Of a stretch of DNA of 11,828 bases, positions 1 through 6,488 are shown piece by piece (the first letter of the stretch is position 1; each line of letters starts with the position of its first letter). Position numbers and translations under genes: made by a program. The stretch is from contig SEEY01000257.1 in NCBI GenBank assembly GCA_004211235.1, positions 1-11,828 on the forward strand, written 5' to 3'. This DNA comes from Rubrivivax sp. GTDB taxonomy: Bacteria > Pseudomonadota > Gammaproteobacteria > Burkholderiales > Burkholderiaceae. The notes beneath the pieces are model-generated. The model made no database searches. It was not told the origin of the DNA and saw nothing but the letters and a program-made list of their open reading frames with translations.

Positions 1-22
1 ACTTTCTAGCATCCCCACTTCC

Positions 23-48
23 CTTGCCGGACTTCCCACGCCGGCAGG
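23..48. promoter_or_regulatory. Inverted repeat upstream of the ROK-type regulator gene
   Basis: Arms CTTGCCGG (23-30) and CCGGCAGG (41-48) are complementary except for one T-G pair, with a 10-base spacer. The repeat ends 14 bases before the ATG of the regulator gene at 63. Its position fits an autoregulatory operator for the HTH protein, or the tail of a terminator belonging to a gene outside the window. The arms are GC-rich, so chance symmetry is quite possible. There is no T-tract after the right arm, which argues against a classical terminator. Confidence 0.25.
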
Positions 49-62
49 CTCGAAGGCCAAGG

Positions 63-752
63 ATGAACCGCACCACCGTCGAGGCGCTCAACTGGAATCT
101 CAATCGGATGGCCATCCTGCGCCTGCTGGTGGCATCACCCGGCGAATCGCGCGGTGACCTCTCGCGTGAGCTCGCCTTGCCGAGGTCGACCATCAGCTTC
201 CTGGTGCGCAACCTGGTCGACGAGGGCTGGCTCTTGGAGGCCGGCACGCGCACCGATAAGCCCGGTGGCAAGCGGGTGCCGCTGTTCGTGCAGCCCGACC
301 GCCTGCTGATGATTCACGTCGAGACGAACCGCTCGCACGTGCAGGTGGAGGTCATGTCCCTGGCTGCTGAATCGCTCGGGCGCGAGGATGCCGCCTGCGA
401 AACCGACGCCGACGCCGAACAACGGGCGGACCTCGCCGTGCAACTGGCGTTGCGCCTGCACCGGCAGCTCTACTCGCCGCTGCGCCGCGTGCTCGGCATC
501 ATGATCGGCATCGGGCCGGACGCCGGCACGTCTGCGTCGACGGAAGTGGGGACGGGCGCCTCCGTGGCGCAACTGCTCGAAGCCCGCTTGCGGCACACGC
601 CGCTGCGGCAGGTGCCGGTGGCGCTGCTGGGTGAGGGCGCTGCGGCGCAATGGCCGGCGTTGCAGCTGGCAGACGCCGCTGAGGCGCCGCTCGGGCGAAA
701 CGGTGCGCCAACGCGCGCCGAGTCCGTGCAGCGCCTCTTTCAGGCCGCCTGA
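63..752 (+). CDS. ROK-type transcriptional regulator with shortened kinase-like domain
   Basis: This is a 229-residue cytoplasmic DNA-binding protein. Residues about 10-75 form a winged HTH of the ROK/NagC-Mlc type: a first helix (NWNLNRMAILRLL), then GDLSRELALPRSTISFLVRN as the HTH, then a basic wing with DKPGGKR. Residues about 82-220 resemble the first half of a ROK sugar-kinase fold: a beta-hairpin where the family has DxGxT (here HVETNRSHV, so the phosphate motif is lost) and a LGIMIGIG strand. It stops near the family's NDANAA position (ALLGEGAAAQ). The catalytic and zinc-binding second half, present in full ROK repressors of about 380-400 residues, is absent, and no remnant of it was recognised in the 77 bases that follow. 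ATG 63 was chosen over an upstream in-frame TTG (24) because GAAGG lies at 52-56 with 6-base spacing. The ligand is unknown; sugar or amino-sugar control is only a family-level expectation. Confidence 0.75.
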   Translation: MNRTTVEALNWNLNRMAILRLLVASPGESRGDLSRELALPRSTISFLVRNLVDEGWLLEAGTRTDKPGGKRVPLFVQPDRLLMIHVETNRSHVQVEVMSLAAESLGREDAACETDADAEQRADLAVQLALRLHRQLYSPLRRVLGIMIGIGPDAGTSASTEVGTGASVAQLLEARLRHTPLRQVPVALLGEGAAAQWPALQLADAAEAPLGRNGAPTRAESVQRLFQAA

Positions 753-788
753 CAGCACCCGTCGGCCGCCGGGCGCGAGACCGCAGGA

Positions 789-809
789 ATGCGGCCGGCA
801 CGGCCGTAT
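789..809. terminator. Hairpin between convergent stop codons, possible bidirectional terminator
   Basis: A 9-bp stem (left arm 789-797, right arm 801-809, one G-T pair, core CGGCCG/CGGCCG) closes on a 3-base GCA loop. It sits in the 77-bp space between the regulator stop (752) and the hydrolase stop (830), which are on opposite strands. Position and symmetry fit a two-way terminator. No U-tract follows on either strand, so it would be a weak or non-canonical one. Confidence 0.4.
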
Positions 810-829
810 CGGCAGCAGCGTCCGGCGGC

Positions 830-2047
830 CTAGGGCTCCACCGCCGCGGCTCGCGCTGCCAGCGTGCCCAGCTCGGCATACAAGGGCAGCACATTCGTTC
901 CCAGCCCCGGATGAACGCGGTTGGACAACAGCACATAGAAGCTGCTGCTGGCGGTATCAAGCCAGAGGGCGCAGCCGGTGAAGCCGGTGTGACCGAAGCT
1001 GGTGGACGGGTACAGGCTGCCGCGCGGGCGCGAGAAGGGCGAGGCGATGTCCCAGCCCATGCCACGCCGCTCGGCCAGCGCCGGGGGCGTCTGCACGGTC
1101 GTCAGCAGGGCCACGCTCTGTTGCGACAGCAGCCTTCTGCCGTCCTCGGCCAGGCCGCCGGCGAGCAACATGCGGGCAAAGCGGGCCAGGTCAGCCGTCG
1201 TGGTGAACAGGCCCGCGTGGCCGGCAACGCCGCCCATCTTGCGGGCAGTCGGGTCGTGCACGACGCCCCGCAGCAGCGTGCCGTCGGCCAGGCGCTCGGT
1301 GGGCGCTATGCGTTCGGCGCCCATGCGGCGCAGTGGGTGATAGCCACTGTCGCCCATGCCCAGCGGCTGGAACAGCGCCTGCTCGGCCAGCTGGTCCAGC
1401 GGCAAGCCGCCAACGCGCTCGACGATGCGTCCGAGCAGGATGAAGTTGACGTCCGAGTACTGAAACCGCGTGCCCGGTGCCGCCGTCAGCGGCAGGCCGC
1501 AGGCAATGCCTTGCGCGTCGGCCGCGCCGGCCCAATCGCCGGCGCCATTGCCGGGCAGGCCGGCGGGCAGGCCGGAGCTGTGCGTTAACAGCTGGCGCAA
1601 CGTGATCCGGGCCTTGTCGGCGCCGCCGCACTCGGGCAGGTAGCGCTGCAGCGGAGCTTCCATGTCCAGCTGCCCGCGCTCGCGCAACAGTTGCACCAGC
1701 GTGGCCGTGACGACCGGCTTGGTCAGCGACGCGGCATCGAAGACGGTGGCTTCGTCCAGCGGCTCGGGCACCGGGTCGACGGCGCGCTGGCCGAATGCGC
1801 GGTGATGGCTGCCGTAGCCCACGCGCTCGATCCACAGCGTCGCGCCGGGCAGTTGGCGCTGAGCGATGAAGCGCTCGACGGCCGCGTCGGCCTGGGCCAG
1901 CGGCGCAGGCGCCAGCGCAGGGCCGTGGGCACAGCCGGCCAGCAGCGCAGTGGCCAGCAGCCAGCCGGCGCCAGCTGGATTCCTGAGAAACCCTTGCCGA
2001 TTCAATTCACGCCCGCCCACCTGCTGTTGCACGTCACTGCCTTTCAA
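830..2047 (-). CDS. Lipoprotein serine hydrolase of the beta-lactamase / class C PBP family
   Basis: This is a 405-residue serine hydrolase of the beta-lactamase-related group (Pfam Beta-lactamase; YfeW- and EstB-like proteins). Catalytic motifs are in the expected order and spacing: SLTK at 107-110 (nucleophile Ser107, base Lys110), YSD at 197-199 (the YxN-position tyrosine) and HTG at 353-355 in place of KTG. Residues about 17-39 are a lipoprotein signal ending in the lipobox LLAGC with Cys39, so the enzyme is probably anchored in the periplasm. Substrate could be a peptidoglycan fragment, a D-amino-acid peptide or an ester; the sequence does not decide. The listed start is TTG with no Shine-Dalgarno. 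A second TTG at 2005 (residue 15) is preceded by a G-rich stretch (GGTGGGCGGG) and gives a tidier 24-residue signal peptide, so the true start may lie there. The gene follows the regulator-like gene at 2123-4897 by 75 bp on the same strand and could be cotranscribed with it. Confidence 0.85.
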   Translation of the reverse strand: MKGSDVQQQVGGRELNRQGFLRNPAGAGWLLATALLAGCAHGPALAPAPLAQADAAVERFIAQRQLPGATLWIERVGYGSHHRAFGQRAVDPVPEPLDEATVFDAASLTKPVVTATLVQLLRERGQLDMEAPLQRYLPECGGADKARITLRQLLTHSSGLPAGLPGNGAGDWAGAADAQGIACGLPLTAAPGTRFQYSDVNFILLGRIVERVGGLPLDQLAEQALFQPLGMGDSGYHPLRRMGAERIAPTERLADGTLLRGVVHDPTARKMGGVAGHAGLFTTTADLARFARMLLAGGLAEDGRRLLSQQSVALLTTVQTPPALAERRGMGWDIASPFSRPRGSLYPSTSFGHTGFTGCALWLDTASSSFYVLLSNRVHPGLGTNVLPLYAELGTLAARAAAVEP

Positions 2048-2122
2048 AGGCGGATCGTATGAGGACCGCCGCTGCCGCGCATGTGCGGCGCGGCCGCCTT
2101 CAATCGACCGGAACTCCGCGTC
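2048..2122. other. Short intergenic gap between regulator-like gene and hydrolase
   Basis: The 75 bp contain two small GC inverted repeats: GGCGG (2049-2053) with CCGCC (2066-2070), and GCCGC (2074-2078) with GCGGC (2085-2089). No convincing promoter and no T-tract were seen. The gap is compatible with readthrough from the upstream gene into the hydrolase gene. The hairpins could attenuate or process the message, but in DNA this GC-rich they may mean nothing. Confidence 0.3.
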
Positions 2123-4897
2123 TCACAGTTCGTCGGTCAACAACCGTGCCGCGCGCAGGTCTGCCGTGTCGAAGCCTTCCGTAAAGCGGGCCAACACGGG
2201 TTCCAGCACGGCTCTGGCCTCGCCTGCGCGGGCCTGCGCGCGCCAGTGGCGCGCCAGGCTGGTTGCAGTGCGCAGTTCCCATGACGCCGCTTCCTGCTGC
2301 TGTGCGATGGCGAGCGAACGTCGTAGCAGCGCTTCGCCCCGAACACCGCCATCGGCGGAGCCCTCGCGCAAGGCGCGCTCTCCTTGCAGGCGCCACGCTT
2401 CGGCGGCGCACCAGCCCACCATGCCGGACTCGACGCGCTGGATACAACGCGGCGTCAGCCAGCGGTCGTCCAGCGTGGCCAGATGGTCGGCCAGCACCGG
2501 CTCGGGTTCCTCGAACCAGCTGGCGTCCGCCGTCGCCGGCACGACGCCGCCGTCGCGTAACGCCACCATCGCGCGCAAGCCGCGGCTCCAGCGCAGCCAG
2601 TGCGAGAAGCCGAGCAGTTTCTCGAGGTCCGCCAGCTGGGCGGCCAGCTGGCGCGCCGGCTCTGCGAGGCCGCTCCACATGGCGATGACCAATGAGCCCA
2701 TGGCGATGACCTGGCACTGCGCCAGGGGCGAATCGGTGCGGGCGTGCTCGATGGCCTCCGCCGCCATCGCCGCGGCGCTGTCCGGCCGGCCCTGCATCCA
2801 GAGCGTGCGCGCCAGCATCACGCGCATCGACACGCGCAGCTCGACGGGCGACGGGTTGTAGCTCAGCGGAATCGTTCGCCAGGACTCGTCCAGCACGCTG
2901 CGCGCCTTCTCGGCGGCCCGCGCGTGTCGGCCCGCGAAATGCAGCGTCTGCGCCTGGATGCGGCCGGATACCAGACGGGCGACCGGGTCGGCGATGGCGT
3001 CGGCAAGCTCTTCCATCCTGTCGGCCCAGGTGGCGGCGTCCTTGAAATCACCGTGGAACACGGCCATCGCCCACATGCCGTTGAAGCCGGAGAAGCGTTG
3101 AATCATCTCGTCCGCGTCCGTCAGCGAAGTCGCTGCGGTCTCGAGCGCGGGCACCAGGGAGACGCCACTGCCCGTCCCCAGGCAGGCGATCAGGAAGGTG
3201 AGCCGCCTGCGCCGCGTGTCGGCGCCGGCCCGGTCGAGCGCCGTGGCGGCGTTGTTGCCTTCGTTCTCGATGGCGTCGATGGCGAGCTTCACGCGGTCGG
3301 TGAACTCGTCGACCAGTAGCATCTGCCGCCCGATGGCGAACCCGGCGATGGTCAGCTCGACGCCCAGGGCCACATCGCCCTGCGGGGTGAACGCCCAGTC
3401 GAGTGCGGCGCGGATGTCATCGATCAACGGCGAGTAGCGCGCCATCCACTGCGGCCGCGTCATTCGGTTCCAGGCGCTGTCGGCTTCAGCCAGCACGCCT
3501 GCCAGCCACTGCGCATGGCGCAGGCTCACGGCCTGGCGTTCGCTGGCCTCGTCGAGCTTGCGGCCTGCGTAGGTGCGGGTGGTGTCGAGCAGCCGCCGCT
3601 GGCCGGGATCGTCGCCTCGACCGGGTGCGACCAGCGACTTGGCGACGAGATCCAGCAGCACGTCCTGCACCTCCGCGGCGTCGAGGCCGGCGTCCGCGAC
3701 GACCTGCTCCGCCATCTCTGCAGTGAAGCTGCTGCGGAACACCGACAACCGGCGTAGCACCGTCTGCTCAACCGGCGACAGCAGGCGGTAGCTCCAGTCC
3801 AGCAGCGCCGCCAGCGTGCTGTGGCGTGCCGGCGCATGGCGACGCCGGACCGGCAACTGCAGCAGCAGGCTTTCCAGCCGTTGCGACAGGCCGGCGATGC
3901 CCAGCGAGTCGACCCGCGCGGCGACGATCTCGATGGCCAGTGCGATGCCGTCCAGGCGCGTGCAGAGCGAGACGAGCTGCGGCACGTCGGCGTCGGTCAG
4001 CGCGAAGCCGGGTGCGGCGGCTCTTGCCCGTTCGACGAAGAGGCGAATGGCGGGGAAGGTCATCGCCTGCGCGATCGAGGCGACCTCACCCGGTTGCGGC
4101 AGGCGCATCGGCGCGAGCCGGTAGAGCCATTCGCCCCGGGCGCGCAGCGGCTCGCGGCTGGTGGCCAGCACGGCGACCCGGGAGCCGGCGCCGCCGAGCG
4201 CCTCGGCGAGGGCGGCGGCCGCGTCGATCACGTGCTCGCAGCTGTCCAGCACGACGAGTGCACCGCGCTCGTGTGCCCATTGCTGCAGCACGGTGTGAGC
4301 GGCGGTGTAGTCGGTGAGGCAGCCCACCGTCGAGGCCACCCGCTGTGCCAGCAGGCTCGGGTCGACAACCGGGGCGAGGTCGACGACGAAGACGCCGTCC
4401 GGATAGTCGGCCGCCGCCGCGTGCGCCGCCGCCACGGCGACCGTGGTCTTGCCCATGCCGCCGGCGGCCAGGATGGTGACGAAGCGCTGCACCTTCAGCT
4501 GCGCCACGACGCGCTGGATCGCCTCTTCGCGGCCGAGGATGTCCAGCCGCCGGGCCGGCAGCGCGGTCTGGGGCGCGCTGGCGCGGCTGGCGTCCACCAG
4601 GGCGAAGCGCGGTTCCGCGTCGTCGGGATACCAGGCCACGTACCAGGCGTCCGAATGCCGGCCCAGCGCGGTGTTGATGTCGGCCACCCGGGCGCACAGG
4701 CGTTCGACATCGGCGTCGCCACGCGACCCCGGCGCGGCGAGTTGCGCCAGCGGCAGGCCGGCCGGCGCGGCGGCGATGGCCGCCAGCAGCGCGATCTCCG
4801 GCCCGGCCAGGGGCACGGCCAAGCCGCCGGCCTGCAGGCTGGGCGGCGCGCCGGTCAGAAGGAAGGGCCCGAAGGCGAGGGTCTGGGTCTCGCTCAT
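2123..4897 (-). CDS. STAND-type ATPase regulator with degenerate winged-helix N terminus
   Basis: This 924-residue protein is a paralogue of the regulator at 6481-9324 along its whole length. Residues about 7-102 align with that protein's OmpR/PhoB-type winged helix (shared FGPF start, then a helix like DADVERLCARVADINTALG). The wing that reads PGRGYSF there is PDDAEPRFAL here, and the loop before the recognition helix is shorter. Residues about 115-400 are an NB-ARC-like ATPase: Walker A AAGGMGKTT (144-152, Lys150), Walker B LVVLD (214-218, Asp218), sensor-type ATSREPL (245-251), and DGIALAIE (316-323) where the family has G-x-P. The rest is helical, TPR-like, with the family signature VGWCAAEA and a C-terminal SWELRTATSLAR...F-x-EG segment. 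Such proteins act as one-component regulators whose repeats sense a ligand or partner while the ATPase switches oligomeric state. The altered wing and missing Pro319 raise the possibility that this copy no longer binds DNA or nucleotide normally. It starts at ATG 4897 with only a weak AGG upstream. Confidence 0.8.
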   Translation of the reverse strand: MSETQTLAFGPFLLTGAPPSLQAGGLAVPLAGPEIALLAAIAAAPAGLPLAQLAAPGSRGDADVERLCARVADINTALGRHSDAWYVAWYPDDAEPRFALVDASRASAPQTALPARRLDILGREEAIQRVVAQLKVQRFVTILAAGGMGKTTVAVAAAHAAAADYPDGVFVVDLAPVVDPSLLAQRVASTVGCLTDYTAAHTVLQQWAHERGALVVLDSCEHVIDAAAALAEALGGAGSRVAVLATSREPLRARGEWLYRLAPMRLPQPGEVASIAQAMTFPAIRLFVERARAAAPGFALTDADVPQLVSLCTRLDGIALAIEIVAARVDSLGIAGLSQRLESLLLQLPVRRRHAPARHSTLAALLDWSYRLLSPVEQTVLRRLSVFRSSFTAEMAEQVVADAGLDAAEVQDVLLDLVAKSLVAPGRGDDPGQRRLLDTTRTYAGRKLDEASERQAVSLRHAQWLAGVLAEADSAWNRMTRPQWMARYSPLIDDIRAALDWAFTPQGDVALGVELTIAGFAIGRQMLLVDEFTDRVKLAIDAIENEGNNAATALDRAGADTRRRRLTFLIACLGTGSGVSLVPALETAATSLTDADEMIQRFSGFNGMWAMAVFHGDFKDAATWADRMEELADAIADPVARLVSGRIQAQTLHFAGRHARAAEKARSVLDESWRTIPLSYNPSPVELRVSMRVMLARTLWMQGRPDSAAAMAAEAIEHARTDSPLAQCQVIAMGSLVIAMWSGLAEPARQLAAQLADLEKLLGFSHWLRWSRGLRAMVALRDGGVVPATADASWFEEPEPVLADHLATLDDRWLTPRCIQRVESGMVGWCAAEAWRLQGERALREGSADGGVRGEALLRRSLAIAQQQEAASWELRTATSLARHWRAQARAGEARAVLEPVLARFTEGFDTADLRAARLLTDEL

Positions 4898-5031
4898 GAC
4901 CTAGGCAATGGGGTTCTCGGGGGGCGAGGCCTGACCCCCGGCGCGAAGCGAGGGGCGCGGCGTCGACCGGATGGCGTGGCCTGCGTTGCCAGGAAACCAG
5001 GCGCCGCCAGCAGCGTTCTCATGGCGTCCAT
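4894..5031 (-). other. Possible 45-codon leader ORF overlapping the regulator start (ATGA)
   Basis: On the minus strand an ATG at 5031 (or 5022) opens a frame of 45 (or 42) residues. Its TGA overlaps the ATG of the 924-residue gene in the arrangement ATGA. The overlap is typical of translational coupling. The product begins MDAMRTLLAAPGFLATQ and then turns Arg/Pro-rich, like non-coding translation of GC-rich DNA. No Shine-Dalgarno was seen before either ATG. It could be a coupled leader peptide, but more probably is a chance frame. Confidence 0.15.
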
Positions 5032-5057
5032 GGTCGCATCGGCGCGCGGGCCGGCGC

Positions 5058-5073
5058 GTGAATTTGCGTGAAT
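5058..5073. promoter_or_regulatory. GTGAAT direct repeat, candidate operator in the divergent promoter region
   Basis: GTGAAT occurs at 5058-5063 and again at 5068-5073, exactly 10 bp apart start to start. It lies in the 252-bp region between the divergent genes that start at 4897 (-) and 5150 (+). Tandem hexamers one helical turn apart are the usual binding pattern of OmpR/PhoB-type winged helices, and two proteins with such domains are encoded nearby. A TATGGT sequence at 5112-5117 could serve as a poor -10 for the MFS gene, but no good -35 accompanies it. The same hexamer and period occur before the TonB receptor gene, which strengthens the case. Confidence 0.5.
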
Positions 5074-5149
5074 CCTGCTGTGCCCAGGCTGTCTGCCGGC
5101 ACTGCCGTGGGTATGGTGCCGGACACCCCGATCCCCCAACCGCCAATCC

Positions 5150-6488
5150 ATGGCCGCGCTGCCAAACCCCGAACCCGCCGCCGGTTCCGCCCCGCCGGAC
5201 CTCGCCGCGCGCCTGGACCGCCTGCCGGTGACGCGGCTGCATGCAGTCGCGATGCTGACCTGTGGCATCGGCATGACGGTCGACACGCTGGAGATGGCAT
5301 TCGGCGGTGTGCTGGGCACGGTGTTCTCGGCGCAGTCCCCGCCCGTGCCGCCGGGTCAACTCGGCCTGTTGCTTGCCGCCGTGTTCGTCGGTGCGGTGCT
5401 GGGCGCGCCGCTGCTCGGCTGGTGGGCCGACCGGCGGGGGCGACGCGTGGCGCTGGTGGCGCTGATGCTGTGGATCGCGCTGGGCTCACTGGGCGCGGCC
5501 CTGGCCGACGGCGTGGGCCAGATCACGCTGTGCCGCTTCTTCGCCGGCCTGGCCCTCGGCGGCTATCCGCCCATCGTCATCGCCTACCTCACCGACCTGC
5601 TGCCACCGCAGCGACGCGGCACGCTGATCTTCCTCAGCCTCACGCCCTCGCTGCTCGGGCCGCCGGCCGCCATCTTCATGGTGCGCTGGCTGGGGCCGCT
5701 GCAGCCGCTCGGGCTGGAGGGCTGGCGCTGGGGCTTCCTCGTGGGCGGTGTGTGCGCGCTGCTGTCGGCGCTGTCCTTCCTCGCCTTGCCGGAGTCGCCG
5801 CGCTGGCTGCGTGCGCGGGGCAAGGAGGCCAGGGCGGAGGCGGTGCTGCAGGCCTTCGAGCGCTCGCCCGCCATGCTGGCCGCGAAAGCGGACGCCGCGG
5901 CGCCGCGCATCGCAGGCGACGCCGCATTGCGTGCCGATGTGGCCCTGCCCGTCGCCCCGCAGCGGCGTTGGTTCGCCGTCGTCGGCCTGTTCTCGCTCAG
6001 TCCCTGGGCCACCATCGCCTTCCCGCTGCTGACCGGCGCGGTGCTGGCCGAGCGCGGCTTCCGGCTGGATGCCGCGCTGCTTCGGCACGCTGCTCGCGTC
6101 GACCGTGATGGACCGCATCGAGCGCCGGCTGGCGATGGCGGCCTGCATCGCCGCGATGCTGGCCTGCGGCGCGACGTTCAACTTCAGCACGGGCACGGCG
6201 GCGCTGATCGTCGCGATGGGCCTGTTCAACCTCTCCGTCTCGCTCTACGTGCCGCTGCTGACGGTCTACAGCGCCGAGCTGTTCCCGACCGCGCAGCGGG
6301 CTTCGGCCACGTCCGTGGCCTGGGCCATCAATCGCCTCGGCGGTGCGCTCGGGCCGCTGCTGCTGGTGCCGACGCTGCGTGGCGCCGGGCCGGCTGTGAT
6401 GTTCGCTGTCGTCGCGGCGAGCCTGGTCGCGACGCTCGCGGTGCTGGCCGCGTCGCCGCGCGGGCGCGAGCGCCAGGCGATCAGCTGA
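5150..6488 (+). pseudogene. MFS transporter gene disrupted by a frameshift near base 6080
   Basis: The first 311 codons encode the first half and seventh-helix start of a 12-helix major facilitator. They include a cytoplasmic N-tail, the loop 2-3 signature GWWADRRGRR (90-99), the sugar/metabolite-porter motif PESPRW (214-219) after helix 6, and a long central loop. After GFRLDAALL (ending about 6082) this frame turns to low-quality Arg/Ala sequence. The transporter continues in the next frame from about 6081 (FGTLLASTVMDRIERR) through ELFPTAQRASATSVAWAINR to the TGA at 6486-6488. The join leaves helix 7 roughly ten residues short of the family's usual spacing. A net deletion of 3n+2 bases (about 29) would explain both the missing residues and the frame change. 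CGCTGCT is repeated on both sides of the break. The inner-membrane permease is therefore probably non-functional unless this is an assembly error. ATG 5150 has no clear Shine-Dalgarno. The original substrate is unknown; a sugar or organic acid is the family expectation. Confidence 0.8.

Noticed and set aside
978..993. GTGAA followed by GTGAC 11 bp later
   Set aside because: It lies inside the hydrolase coding sequence, has the wrong period and only a partial match.
2000..2010. ATTCAATTCAC resembling the GTGAAT operator word, near the hydrolase start
   Set aside because: The copies are 5 bp apart rather than 10 and lie in the signal-peptide coding region, so this is probably coincidence.
3821..5071. 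416-codon plus-strand frame opposite the 924-residue gene
   Set aside because: Same kind of antisense shadow; the minus strand carries Walker A, Walker B and family C-terminal motifs.
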